From NCBI RefSeq assembly GCF_042665155.1, contig NZ_JBHTCG010000003.1:1-64000 (forward strand): a DNA stretch of 64,000 nucleotides, in the 5' to 3' direction. The notes under the pieces are model-generated. The model was not told the DNA's origin and searched no databases. It saw only the letters and a list, made by a program, of their open reading frames with translations. Position 1 is the first letter of the stretch; each line of letters begins with the position of its first letter. The position numbers were made by a program, and so were the translations under genes. Source of the DNA: Sphaerisporangium rhizosphaerae (GTDB lineage Bacteria; Actinomycetota; Actinomycetes; Streptosporangiales; Streptosporangiaceae). Positions 40,501 through 48,671 of this stretch are shown piece by piece.

Positions 40501-41603
40501 GGGCTGAACCGCGGGTCGCGCCAGGTGCCCGTCCAGACGTTCGCCGTCGGGTCGATCTTGGCGTTGGCGTGGGTCTCCTTGTAGGAGACCAGCGTGCGGT
40601 AGGAGTTCTCCCAGCGGGTCTTCCAGTAGACCTCGTTGCCGCTGAAGAAGGCGAGGTTCACGCCGTTGTCACGGGCGTTCTCGAAGGCCGCGCGCTCCTC
40701 GCCCGACCAGTACTCGTCGTGGCCCACCGACAGCACCGACTTGTGGGTGAGCAGCGTGGCGGGGCTGCGCGCGGCGTCCAGCGACGACATGTACGACACG
40801 TTGTAGCCGTTGGCCTCCAGCCAGCGCACCATCGGGTACTCGTTGGCGAAGACGAAGTCGCGGCCCCAGGGCGTGGACTCCCGCGTGTTGAACGGGCGGT
40901 TGTAGCTGACCTTGACCGCCCGGCCCGGCGCGATGACGCTGTCGCCCCGGTAGAGGCTGTTGAGCACCTTGTTCGGGTTGTCCTCGGTGGCGGTGATGTC
41001 GCCCCAGGAGTTGTAGGCCTGCCAGGTGCTGTCGGAGGTGCGGAACAGCACGTCGGAGGTGCTCGCGTCGTCTCGGACCACGAAGACGATGTGGGTGTCG
41101 TCGTTGGTGTCGGTACGGATCACGTGGGCGAAGTAGATGCCCGAGACGGACGTGGTGGGAACGGTCCAGCTCGCCGCCGTGCCCCAGCCACAGGCGACCT
41201 CGCCGGTGGTGGTGTTCTCCGGGCAGTGCGGCTGGTTGCGGGAGACCGAGGTGGTGGCGGGCACGGTGATGACCTTGCGCGCGCCTTTGCCCTGGTAGTA
41301 CCCCATGCGGTAGATGTCCACCTGCAGGTTCAGCGCGGTGGACCGGATCTTGAAGTTGATGGTCTGGCCGACGTTGACGCTCATCTGGTCGCCGTAGCCC
41401 TCGACCGTCCCGTGCGGATTGGTGTCCCACTCCGACCGGTCGCTGCCTGTGATCTCGTTCTCACAGGTGATCTTGTTGCCGCCCGCGTCGCAGGGACCCA
41501 TCGCCTGCGCCGGCGCGGCGGGGGTCGACAGGAGTGCGGCGAGAGTCAACGCCGCTGCTGCGAAAGCCGACCTGTGTCGGCGCGCGGCACTGCGCGATTT
41601 CAT
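37563..41603 (-). CDS. Giant secreted protein: DMFase-like domain plus three DUF4082 units
   Basis: A 1346-residue exported protein. A Sec signal peptide ends near APAQA (about 34). Residues about 40-540 resemble the large N,N-dimethylformamidase-type subunit domain (YNRPFNTRES, FVFANEYPMVRWLEANGYNV, SVGHDEYWSGEERAAFENAR). The rest is three rounds of an Ig-like domain followed by a DUF4082 domain (about 655-800, 915-1065, 1170-1346). Each DUF4082 unit holds CPCS(I/L)(F/W), GVRFYKG(A/S)GNTG-like and Y(H/Y)APNGHYA-like motifs. DUF4082 is probably carbohydrate-binding. The protein likely sits on, or modifies, the surface polymer; catalytic activity is unproven. Confidence 0.88.
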   Translation of the reverse strand: MKSRSAARRHRSAFAAAALTLAALLSTPAAPAQAMGPCDAGGNKITCENEITGSDRSEWDTNPHGTVEGYGDQMSVNVGQTINFKIRSTALNLQVDIYRMGYYQGKGARKVITVPATTSVSRNQPHCPENTTTGEVACGWGTAASWTVPTTSVSGIYFAHVIRTDTNDDTHIVFVVRDDASTSDVLFRTSDSTWQAYNSWGDITATEDNPNKVLNSLYRGDSVIAPGRAVKVSYNRPFNTRESTPWGRDFVFANEYPMVRWLEANGYNVSYMSSLDAARSPATLLTHKSVLSVGHDEYWSGEERAAFENARDNGVNLAFFSGNEVYWKTRWENSYRTLVSYKETHANAKIDPTANVWTGTWRDPRFSPPADGGRPENALTGTLFTVNCTTSDNGCEGIPLTVPVADGKMRFWRGTGVGGQTTGSMNIPGVVGYEWDEDLDNGSRPAGLVPMSTTTSTAEQVLIDYGTNVAQKSATHRITFYRAPSGALVFGAGTVQWSWGLDGEHDSYDDNDYSNLNIKQATVNLFADMGVQPKSLTSGLNAAVKSTDTTAPSAAISAPAAGVTVNNGSTVTVSGTASDVGGQVGAVEVSTDGGATWHPATGRGAWTYTWKVTGVGATTIKARAADDSGNIGAQASRNVTVDCPCSLFTSSTQPANPAENDGSALELGVRFKPAVNGYLTGVKFYKGSGNTGTHTGTLWDTAGNPLATGTFSGETSTGWQKLNFASPVFVTAGTEYVASYYAPNGHYAADANFFRYQPLTNAPLTAPAATGTAGNGVYRAGAGFPNQTFNGGNYYVDVVFTVNDVYPPAVTSAVPVPGSSSVPTGVQPKVTFGEPVQAGTATFTVKDATQATVAGAVSLDASRKSLTFVPSAPLAPGERFTVAVSGAKDDANNTMTQPYTFAFTTAKTWTAGLCPCSIWPDVTVPDTLSVNDTGSVEVGVKFQPATDGFIEGIRFYKGAGNTGTHTGTLWSSTGAELTTATFTDESTQGWQEVYFGTPWPVTKDTTYVASYHAPNGHYSGTGNGLASAVTAIPLRALASGTSGGNGVYKYGTRSYPDQSWGATNYWVDVIFTRLADTTAPYITLKSPDHGGTGVATGTAVTATFSEPIKENTATITVKNAANQAVAGTRSLNEARTLLTFTPDSPLAQSTTYTVTVSGALDDADNSMTTTSWSFTTGGPASCPCSIWASNAVPANPSNADADAVEVGVKFTAEMNGQVTGVRFYKGAGNTGAHVGNLWSATGTPLATGAFVNESASGWQTLQFATPVDVVAGQVYVASYHAPNGHYAGDGAYFNAGPYANSPLTAAANGGPAGGNGVYRYGTDSGFPSASFNGANYWVDVLFTPSS

Positions 41604-41789
41604 GAAGCTCCCACGTGATTTCGAAAAGGGTCGCTTGCCCCGGTGGTGCTCACGCTGTGGAGCGTGGTCCCGACGAGAACGACGTCCGGGCGTGTGGACC
41701 GGTTTACGCGGTGCCGCCGACCGCGGTCACATGCGTCCCATCCGTAACACGAGGGCACTGACGCGCGTGCCGCGCCCGCCCGGCCAGGG

Positions 41790-42449
41790 TCAGCGGGCCT
41801 GGACCGCGATGACCGACTTGACCAGACCGCCGAGCCGCTCGAACCGGATCTGGGAGGAGGGGAAGTAGTGCCGCATCTCGGTGATGCTGAGCAGCTCGAC
41901 CTCCATCACGATGGTGCGCGCCGCCTCGCGGTCGGAGGTGGGGGTGTGCACCAGCGGCCAGCGGCGCAGCAGGGACGTGCGCACGGCGATGGGAAGGTAC
42001 TGGAAGCCGGGGAACAGGAAGTGCGGCTCCACGGGGAAGTAGCGGTAGGGGGTCTGCACCCAGTGGCGTCCGGCGAGGCGGTGCACGGAGTCGGCGAACA
42101 TCTGGCGGCGGAGGTGCCCGCCGACGTGCTCGATGACGGCGTTGGAGAACACCAGGTCGTACTTGGTGTCCAGGATGGCGGCCGGCAGCTCGCAGGCGTC
42201 GGCCACGTCGGCCCTCAGCCAGCCGGGAAGCTCCGCCGGGGGCTTCTCGAGGTTCACGACGTGCACATGGGCCGGACGCACCGGCGCGCGCAGCCAGGCG
42301 CTGGCCGTGCCGCCGAGGTCGATGACCGACATTTCCGACAGGTCGGGGAAGCTCTGCGCGAACCAGTTCCATCGACGGGCCCGCGCTTTGGCGCCGAGCG
42401 AGTCGGGGGCGTCGACGAAACGGCTGCGCAGCGCGTTCAGACGGCTCAT
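41790..42449 (-). CDS. Class I SAM-dependent methyltransferase
   Basis: A 219-residue protein. SEMSVIDLGGTASAWLRAPV is the SAM-binding motif I, VHVVNLEKPP follows strand 2, and YDLVFSNAVIEHVGGHLRRQ is motif II/III with the typical SNAVIEHV of sugar or lipid methyltransferases. WVQTPYRYFPVEPHFLFPGF lies near the active site. ATG 42449 has AGGAGAG upstream. It is placed between the giant secreted protein and divergent rfbC, so methylation of a sugar or of the polymer end is likely. The acceptor is unknown. Confidence 0.88.
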   Translation of the reverse strand: MSRLNALRSRFVDAPDSLGAKARARRWNWFAQSFPDLSEMSVIDLGGTASAWLRAPVRPAHVHVVNLEKPPAELPGWLRADVADACELPAAILDTKYDLVFSNAVIEHVGGHLRRQMFADSVHRLAGRHWVQTPYRYFPVEPHFLFPGFQYLPIAVRTSLLRRWPLVHTPTSDREAARTIVMEVELLSITEMRHYFPSSQIRFERLGGLVKSVIAVQAR

Positions 42450-42623
42450 GGTCTCTCCTTGGCGAGGAGTGCGATGGGGGGTGTGGAGCTCGCTGCCATT
42501 GACTCCGCCGGAGTGGGCACGTTCCAACGGGACCGCCCAACTATCGCACGGCCCGGTCCGGACGCAGCACGCGCCGCCGTCATTCGATAGCGCACTGAGA
42601 TCGGAGCTGTCACGCTTGGCCTC

Positions 42624-43253
42624 GTGGAACGATTGAAGATCGAAGACACCTACCTGCTGACCCCCGCCGTCCACGAGGACGACAGAGGGGCCTTCCTCGA
42701 GTGGTACCGCGCGGACCGGCTGTCGGACCTCGCCGGCCATGACCTGAGGCTGGCGCAGGCCAACTGCTCGGTCTCCCGGCGCGGCGTGCTGCGCGGCGTG
42801 CACTTCGCGGACGTGCCGCCGGGGCAGGCCAAGTACGTCACCTGCGTCAGCGGCAGCGTCCTGGACGTGACCGTGGACATCCGGGTCGGCTCGCCCACCT
42901 TCGGCATGTGGCAGGCCGTGGAGCTCGACGACCGCACCCGGCGCGGGGTCTACATCGGCGAGGGGGTGGGGCACGCCTTCATGGCGCTGAGCGACCGGGC
43001 GACCGTCGTCTACATGTGCTCCGAGCCCTACAACCCCGCCGGGGAGCATGGCCTGCACCCGCTGGACCCCGACCTCGGCATCGAGTGGCCCGCCGATGTC
43101 GAGCCGCTGCTGTCGCCCAAGGACGCCGCCGCGCCCACGCTGGCCGAGGCGCGCGAGAAGGGGATGCTGCCGCTGTACGAGGACTGCCTCGCGCACTACG
43201 CCGGCCTGCGCGCGGCCCGCGGGGCCGGAGCCGGCGTGGCGCACACGCAGTGA
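42624..43253 (+). CDS. rfbC: dTDP-4-dehydrorhamnose 3,5-epimerase
   Basis: A 209-residue cupin-type epimerase, completing the rhamnose set begun at 4424. DDRGAFLEWYRADRL, ANCSVSRRGVLRGVHFA, GQAKYVTCVSGSVLDVTVD, GVYIGEGVGHAFMALSD and YMCSEPYNPAGEHGLHPLD are its signature stretches, including the His of RGVHF and the catalytic Tyr. It converts dTDP-4-keto-6-deoxyglucose to dTDP-4-keto-L-rhamnose. GTG 42624 gives the normal N-terminus. The gene is divergent from the methyltransferase and about 35 kb from rfbABD, showing both halves of the locus belong together. Confidence 0.95.
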   Translation: MERLKIEDTYLLTPAVHEDDRGAFLEWYRADRLSDLAGHDLRLAQANCSVSRRGVLRGVHFADVPPGQAKYVTCVSGSVLDVTVDIRVGSPTFGMWQAVELDDRTRRGVYIGEGVGHAFMALSDRATVVYMCSEPYNPAGEHGLHPLDPDLGIEWPADVEPLLSPKDAAAPTLAEAREKGMLPLYEDCLAHYAGLRAARGAGAGVAHTQ

Positions 43254-43456
43254 TCATGAGGTGACGGGCGGTTTTGGGTGTGATGAATCCGGCGATTGTG
43301 GCATCGAAATCCCGGTTCTCATGCTGATTCAGCGCTATTGCCCATATAAAACGTGGGATCTGGTTGTCTCGTCGTTTCCCAACCGCAACAATGGCCTCGA
43401 CTTGAACATGATCGGAGTCCGGCGTCCGCGAGCGCCGGAGGTGGAGGCTCGGGCCA

Positions 43457-45268
43457 GTGAGCGATTCCCGGCACGCGGACGGACGGCGCCCCCGGCGCCG
43501 CGCGGCGTCCGCCGAGACGAGATCGACCGGGTCACGCCGTTTCCCCGTCACGGGATGGGTGACCCTGCTGGCCGGGGCGGCGGTGCTCGGGGCCACCGTG
43601 ACCGTGGTGGTCGTCAACCGTGAGACCACCGCGCCGCCGGTCGCCGCCGCCCCCGTCGCGGCGGAGGTGACGCTGGAGACCAGCCTGTGGAAGTCGCGCA
43701 AGGTGAAGGCCGCCGTCCAGGACGAGCACACCCCGCTCGAACTCGGCACCCGCTTCAAGGCCGCCCGCGACGGCGAGGTCGCCGGCATGCGGTTCTACAA
43801 GCCGGCCGCCGAGCGCGGCACGCACCGCGGCAGCCTGTGGAGTTCCGACAGGAAGCTGCTGGCCAAGGTGAGCTTCACCGCCGAGACCAAGAGCGGCTGG
43901 CAGCAGGCGATGTTCGACCGGCCCGTGCCGATCGTCGCCGGCCGCGTCTACACGGTGTCGTACCACACGACCAACGGCGGGTACGTCGCCTCGCCCGGCG
44001 TGTTCGACGAGCCGGTCGTCTCAGGGCCGCTGACCGCGCAGGCCGGGGTGTTCGCCCCCTCCGCCAAGGCGGCCTTCCCCTCGCGCGTGCACCACAGGCG
44101 GGTGAGCTACTGGGTCGACGTCATCTTCCGGCACCGGGAGCGCCACTACCCGCGGCCCTCCGACTCCCCGGCGCCGGGCGACCCGAGCGTCTCGCCGACC
44201 TCCTCGCCCGAGGGCTCGGCGAGCCCGACCGTCAGCGAGACGCCGACCGGCGGGGTCACCACCACTCCCACGGCCGACGGGTCCCCGAGCCCCTCGTCCA
44301 GCCCGACGCGCAGCCACACCTCCGACGCCTCGGAGTCGCCGACCGCGAGCGGCACGCCGAAGCCGTCCGGCAGCCCGACGCCCAAGGCCTCCCCGAGCGC
44401 CACCCCGAGGCCGTCGCTGAGCCCGGACCCGACCAGGCAGCCCACCAGAGAGCCGTCCGCCACCCCCAAGCCGACCCAGACCACCACCCCGCCGCCCGCC
44501 GGCGGCTTCCCCGGGGCCGGTGACACCGGCGTGCCGTCCGGCGTGAGCCTCAAGGACAGCAAGTCGATCACGGTCACCAAGGACGGCACGGTGATCGACG
44601 GCATGGAGGTCAAGGGCGAGATCAACGTCGAGGCCGACGACGTGACGATCCGCAACACCCGGGTGGCCGCGGCGCCCGGCGACTGGGGCATCATCCAGCG
44701 CAACGGGCACAGCGGGCTCACCGTCGAGGACACCGAGGTGTTCGGCGACGGCAAGCAGCGCACCCAGTTCGGCATCCTCAACCAGGGCGGCGACCTGACC
44801 GTGCGCCGGGTGGACATCCACACCATCAGCAACGGCATCCTGACCGAGCAGGGCCTGATCGAGGACTCCTACATCCACGATCCGAAGTACTACTCCGGCG
44901 ACCACACCGACATGATCATGTGCACCAGCGGGCCGCCGTCCGGGGCCAAGCTGGTGATCCGCGGCAACACGGTGGTCAACACGCTGGAGCAGACCGGCGC
45001 GGTCGCGCTCTTCCAGGACTTCGGCGTGGTCCGCAACGTGACCGTCGAGGGCAACTTCCTGGCCGGCGGCGGCTACACCGTCTACGGCGGCGCCGGCAGC
45101 AAGGGCACCTCGTCCAACATCAAGGTCGTCGGCAACGTCTTCAGCAAGGACGTGTGGGCCAAGGGCGGCTACAACGGCCCGGTGGCCTACTGGGACAAGG
45201 ACGGCTCCGGCAACGAGTGGAAGAACAACGTCTGGGAGGACGGCAAGACCGTCCCCGAGGGCGGCTGA
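43457..45268 (+). CDS. Membrane-anchored DUF4082 and beta-helix protein
   Basis: A 603-residue protein: basic N-terminus, one membrane helix (about 32-53, GWVTLLAGAAVLGATVTVVV) and a single DUF4082 domain (about 66-230). A Ser/Pro/Thr-rich linker of roughly 120 residues follows, probably glycosylated or wall-spanning. The C-terminal right-handed beta-helix (about 355-600) is homologous to the lipoprotein at 14621 (GILNQGGDLTVRR, GLIEDSYIHD, GGGYTVYGG). It combines domains otherwise split between 14621 and 37563, so the three probably share a polymer ligand. GTG 43457 follows GGAGGTGGAGG. A strong terminator hairpin ends the gene. Confidence 0.88.
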   Translation: MSDSRHADGRRPRRRAASAETRSTGSRRFPVTGWVTLLAGAAVLGATVTVVVVNRETTAPPVAAAPVAAEVTLETSLWKSRKVKAAVQDEHTPLELGTRFKAARDGEVAGMRFYKPAAERGTHRGSLWSSDRKLLAKVSFTAETKSGWQQAMFDRPVPIVAGRVYTVSYHTTNGGYVASPGVFDEPVVSGPLTAQAGVFAPSAKAAFPSRVHHRRVSYWVDVIFRHRERHYPRPSDSPAPGDPSVSPTSSPEGSASPTVSETPTGGVTTTPTADGSPSPSSSPTRSHTSDASESPTASGTPKPSGSPTPKASPSATPRPSLSPDPTRQPTREPSATPKPTQTTTPPPAGGFPGAGDTGVPSGVSLKDSKSITVTKDGTVIDGMEVKGEINVEADDVTIRNTRVAAAPGDWGIIQRNGHSGLTVEDTEVFGDGKQRTQFGILNQGGDLTVRRVDIHTISNGILTEQGLIEDSYIHDPKYYSGDHTDMIMCTSGPPSGAKLVIRGNTVVNTLEQTGAVALFQDFGVVRNVTVEGNFLAGGGYTVYGGAGSKGTSSNIKVVGNVFSKDVWAKGGYNGPVAYWDKDGSGNEWKNNVWEDGKTVPEGG

Positions 45269-45294
45269 CCCGGCCCCGGGCCCATCCCGGAGAA

Positions 45295-45336
45295 CGAAGG
45301 AGGCCCTCCACGCCGTGGCGTGGAGGGCCTCCTTCG
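45295..45336. terminator. Strong bidirectional terminator hairpin
   Basis: A perfect 20-base inverted repeat (arms 45295-45314 and 45317-45336; core GGAGGCCCTCCACGCC) separated only by GT. It sits between the converging DUF4082/beta-helix gene and korB. There is no long T run, but the stem strength and position favour termination for both strands. Confidence 0.75.
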
Positions 45337-45352
45337 TGTCATGCGCCCCTGG

Positions 45353-46429
45353 TCAGCCGACGCGCCAGGTGTCGCCGCCGCGCAGCAGGTCGCCCAGCCG
45401 GCCGGCGCCCTGGTCGGAGACGGCCTCGTGAAGCTGCCTGCTCATCAGCGTGTCGTACGCCGGGCGGTCGACCGAGCGGAAGATGCCGATCGGCACGTGC
45501 TCGAACGCCGGCTCGTCCAGCCGGGACAGTGCGAAGGCGACCGAGGGGTCGGGGTCGTGCGCGTCGTGCACCACGATCTCGTCCTCGGGCACGCCGGCCC
45601 GGTCGACGACCGCGAGGCGCCCGTCCGGGCCGCGGCGCACGGCCTTGGAGCCCGAGACGATCGGCTGCCCGTGCTCCAGGCGCAGCGTGATGTCGTCCCG
45701 CACCTCGGGGTCCTTGAGCGCCTCGAACGCGTTGTCGTTGAAGATGTTGCAGTTCTGGTAGATCTCGACCAGGCTCGTGCCGCGGTGCGCCGCCGCCTCG
45801 CGCAGCACCGAGGTGAGGTGCTTGCGGTCGGAGTCCAGGGTGCGCGCCACGAAGCTGGCCTCCGCGCCGAGGGCGAGCGAGATCGGGTTGAACGGCTTGT
45901 CCAGCGAGCCCATCGGCGTCGACTTGGTGATCTTGCCGACCTCGGAGGTCGGCGAGTACTGCCCCTTGGTCAACCCGTAGATGCGGTTGTTGAACAGCAG
46001 GATGTTCAGGTTGACGTTGCGGCGCAGCGCGTGGATCAGGTGGTTGCCGCCGATCGACAGCGCGTCGCCGTCTCCGGTGATCACCCAGACCGACAGGTCG
46101 GGGCGGGAGGCGGCCAGACCGGTCGCGATCGCCGGCGCCCGGCCGTGGATCGAGTGGAACCCGTAGGTGTTCAGGTAGTACGGGAAGCGGGAGGAGCAGC
46201 CGATGCCCGAGACGAACACGATGTTCTCGCGCTTGAGCCCAAGCTCGGGCAGGAAGCCCTGGACGGCCGAGAGGATGGCGTAGTCACCGCAGCCCGGGCA
46301 CCAGCGCACCTCCTGGTCGCTCTTGAAGTCCTTCAGGGTCTGCTTCTCGGTGGCCCGGGGGATGAGGGTGAGCCCGGTGCCACGGCCGATCGGTTCCGCG
46401 GTGTGCCCGTTCGTCGCGATGTCACTCAC
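45353..46429 (-). CDS. korB: 2-oxoacid:ferredoxin oxidoreductase, beta subunit
   Basis: A 358-residue subunit binding thiamine diphosphate and an iron-sulfur cluster. RWCPGCGDYAILSAVQGFLP opens the TPP/Fe-S region; SGIGCSSRFPYYLNTYGFHS and the GDGDALSIGGNH motif complete the TPP site. With korA it oxidises 2-oxoglutarate (or another 2-oxoacid) with CoA and reduces ferredoxin, replacing or supporting the NAD-linked dehydrogenase. Its ATG lies eight bases inside the korA end, so the two are translated together. A nuo cluster without NADH-module genes begins 4 kb away. Confidence 0.95.
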   Translation of the reverse strand: MSDIATNGHTAEPIGRGTGLTLIPRATEKQTLKDFKSDQEVRWCPGCGDYAILSAVQGFLPELGLKRENIVFVSGIGCSSRFPYYLNTYGFHSIHGRAPAIATGLAASRPDLSVWVITGDGDALSIGGNHLIHALRRNVNLNILLFNNRIYGLTKGQYSPTSEVGKITKSTPMGSLDKPFNPISLALGAEASFVARTLDSDRKHLTSVLREAAAHRGTSLVEIYQNCNIFNDNAFEALKDPEVRDDITLRLEHGQPIVSGSKAVRRGPDGRLAVVDRAGVPEDEIVVHDAHDPDPSVAFALSRLDEPAFEHVPIGIFRSVDRPAYDTLMSRQLHEAVSDQGAGRLGDLLRGGDTWRVG

Positions 46430-48275
46430 TGTCGATCACGTCCTGGATCACTCCGGCCAGCTCCTCGGCCTTGAAGGGAAGACCGCGCACGCGGTTGTAA
46501 CTGATGATGTCCACCAGGAACCGCGCCCGCAGCAACAGGGCGAGCTGGCCGAGGTTGATCTCGGGCAGCAGCACCTTGTCGTAGGAGCGCAGCACCTCGC
46601 CGGTGTTGGCGGGGAGCGGGTTCAGGTGGCGGAAGTGGGCCTGCGCGATCTTCCCGCCGGACGCGCGGGCCCGCCGCACGGCCGCGGCGATCGGCCCGTA
46701 GGTCGAGCCCCAGCCGATGACCAGCACGCGGGCGTCGCCGTCGGGGTCGTCCACCTCGAGCGGCGGGATGTCCTGCGCGATGCCGTCGATCTTGCCCTGG
46801 CGCAGCCGGACCATGAGGTCGTGGTTGTGCGGGTCGTAGGAGATGTCGCCGGTGCCGTCGGCCTTCTCGATGCCGCCGATGCGGTGCTCCAGGCCGGGGG
46901 TGCCGGGGACGGCCCAGGGACGCGCCAGCGTCTGCGGGTCGCGCTTGAACGGCAGGTAGGTCTCGCCGTCCTCGCCGTTCGGCTCCACGGTGAACTCGAC
47001 CGACAGGTCGGGCAGCTCGTCCACCTCGGGCAGCCGCCACGGCTCCGAGCCGTTGGCCAGGTAGCCGTCGGACAGCAGCATGACGGGCGTGCGGTACTTC
47101 ACGGCGATGCGCGCCGCCTCGATCGCCGCGTCGAAGCAGTCGGACGGGGTGGCGGGCGCCACGATCGGCACCGGCGACTCACCGTTGCGGCCGTACATCG
47201 CCATGAGCAGGTCGGTCTGCTCGGTCTTGGTCGGCATGCCCGTCGAGGGGCCGGCCCGCTGGACGTCCACCACGATCAGCGGCAGCTCGGTGGTGACGGC
47301 CAGGCCCACGGTCTCGGCCTTCAGCGCCACGCCCGGGCCGGAGGTCGTCGTGACGCCGAGCGCGCCGCCGAACGCGGCGCCGAGCGCCGCGCCGACGCCC
47401 GCGATCTCGTCCTCCGCCTGGAAGGTGCGGATGCCGAACCGCTTGTGCTTGGACAGCTCGTGCAGGATGTCGGAGGCCGGCGTGATCGGGTAGGACCCGA
47501 GGAACAGCGGCAGCTTCGACTGTACCGAGGCCGCGATCAGGCCGTAGGCCAGGGCCTGGTTGCCCGAGATGTTGCGGTACAGGCCCGGGGCCAGCGTGGC
47601 CGGCTTGATCTCGTAGGACACCGAGAACGACTCGGTGGTCTCGCCGAAGTTCCACCCCGCCTGGAAGGCCGCGATGTTGGCCTTGGCGATGTCGGGCTTC
47701 TTGGCGAACTTGCGCTCCAGGAACTTGATCGTCCCCTCGGTGGGCCGGTGGTACAGCCACGACAGCAGGCCGAGGGCGAACATGTTCTTGGCCCGCTCGG
47801 CGTCCTTCTTGGAGATGTCGAAGCCCTCGAGCGCCTTGACGGTCAGCGAGGTCAGCGGCACGGCGTGCACGCGCCACTCGCCGAGCGAGCCGTTGTCCAC
47901 CGGGCTCTCGGCGTAGCCGACCTTCTGCAGGTTGCGCTTGGTGAACTCGTCGGTGTTGACGATGAGGTCGGCGCCGCGGGGCAGGTCGCCGATGTTGGCC
48001 TTGAGCGCCGCGGGGTTCATGGCGACCAGGACGTTGGGGGCGTCGCCGGGCGTCAGGATGTCGTGGTCGGCGAAGTGGAGCTGGAAGCTCGACACGCCGG
48101 GGAGGGTGCCTGCGGGGGCGCGGATCTCGGCGGGGAAGTTGGGCAGGGTGGAAAGGTCGTTCCCGAACTGCGCGGTCTCCGCCGTGAAACGATCACCGGT
48201 CAGCTGCATGCCGTCGCCGGAGTCGCCCGCGAAGCGAATGATCACGCGGTCGAGTTGCTGAACCTGCTTGGTCAC
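46422..48275 (-). CDS. korA: 2-oxoacid:ferredoxin oxidoreductase, alpha subunit
   Basis: A 617-residue subunit with the gamma domain fused at the N-terminus (RVIIRFAGDSGDGMQLTGDR) and the pyrimidine-binding alpha domain behind it (GNQALAYGLIAASVQSKLPL, SYPITPASDILHEL, AEDEIAGVGAALGAAFGGAL). A C-terminal Rossmann-like part reads VLVIGWGSTYGPIAAAV. This is the two-gene actinobacterial type. GTG 48275 has GAGGAGG about nine bases upstream and fits the family start better than a GTG 45 bases earlier. It overlaps korB by eight bases. The product is a cytoplasmic enzyme generating reduced ferredoxin. Confidence 0.95.
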   Translation of the reverse strand: MTKQVQQLDRVIIRFAGDSGDGMQLTGDRFTAETAQFGNDLSTLPNFPAEIRAPAGTLPGVSSFQLHFADHDILTPGDAPNVLVAMNPAALKANIGDLPRGADLIVNTDEFTKRNLQKVGYAESPVDNGSLGEWRVHAVPLTSLTVKALEGFDISKKDAERAKNMFALGLLSWLYHRPTEGTIKFLERKFAKKPDIAKANIAAFQAGWNFGETTESFSVSYEIKPATLAPGLYRNISGNQALAYGLIAASVQSKLPLFLGSYPITPASDILHELSKHKRFGIRTFQAEDEIAGVGAALGAAFGGALGVTTTSGPGVALKAETVGLAVTTELPLIVVDVQRAGPSTGMPTKTEQTDLLMAMYGRNGESPVPIVAPATPSDCFDAAIEAARIAVKYRTPVMLLSDGYLANGSEPWRLPEVDELPDLSVEFTVEPNGEDGETYLPFKRDPQTLARPWAVPGTPGLEHRIGGIEKADGTGDISYDPHNHDLMVRLRQGKIDGIAQDIPPLEVDDPDGDARVLVIGWGSTYGPIAAAVRRARASGGKIAQAHFRHLNPLPANTGEVLRSYDKVLLPEINLGQLALLLRARFLVDIISYNRVRGLPFKAEELAGVIQDVIDSE

Positions 48276-48671
48276 AGCTCGGTCCTCCTCGACGCGCCTG
48301 GGCGCCGTCGCTCGTGGCACGTATTCATTTCCATGCTAGATCCCTTGGGGCTGCGCGGGCTTCTTTACGCATGCGCGTCGATCAGGGGTGTGACCGTGGG
48401 TCCCCTGGTGACGGCAATGATCTTTCGGGCGTGCCGGAGCAGGTCTGACATCGGGGGCGATGGCAGGCGCCCGGCACCGTGGGCCGGGTGGCTCAGATCG
48501 ACACGGGGGCGGTGACCACCGCGGGGGGCGTGGTCACGACCGGAGGCGGTTCCTCGTACACAGCCCCGCGGCAAGCCTGCAAAGATCAACGTGCAAGCGG
48601 GAGTAGAGCACGTATCCGGTCACGCTCACCAACTATATGTCCCTTCACCCGATGACTCCGAGTGCCTCGCC
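48276..48671. other. 396-base gap, kor promoter side, no gene supported
   Basis: Short frames on both strands have no recognisable protein and atypical codon use, so no gene is called. The part nearest korA carries its leader and a candidate -10 box (48333-48338). The part nearest 48672 is the downstream region of the deacetylase gene, with no clear hairpin. Confidence 0.5.
48333..48338 (-). promoter_or_regulatory. Candidate -10 box for korAB
   Basis: On the minus strand TAGCAT occurs in a small AT-richer patch 57 bases before the korA GTG. This would give a leadered mRNA that carries the GAGGAGG ribosome-binding site. No good -35 was recognised. Confidence 0.35.

Noticed and set aside
37470..41618. 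1382-codon open frame on the plus strand over the giant secreted protein
   Set aside because: It is the mirror of a clear protein on the other strand. High-GC third positions keep the opposite frame open, and it shows no recognisable domain.
46323..48515. 730-codon open frame opposite korAB
   Set aside because: korA and korB match their families along their full lengths. The opposite frame is Val/Gly/His/Arg-rich without any motif.
48365..48589. 74-codon minus-strand frame in the kor upstream gap
   Set aside because: Arg/Gly/His-rich, no ribosome-binding site and no recognisable similarity.
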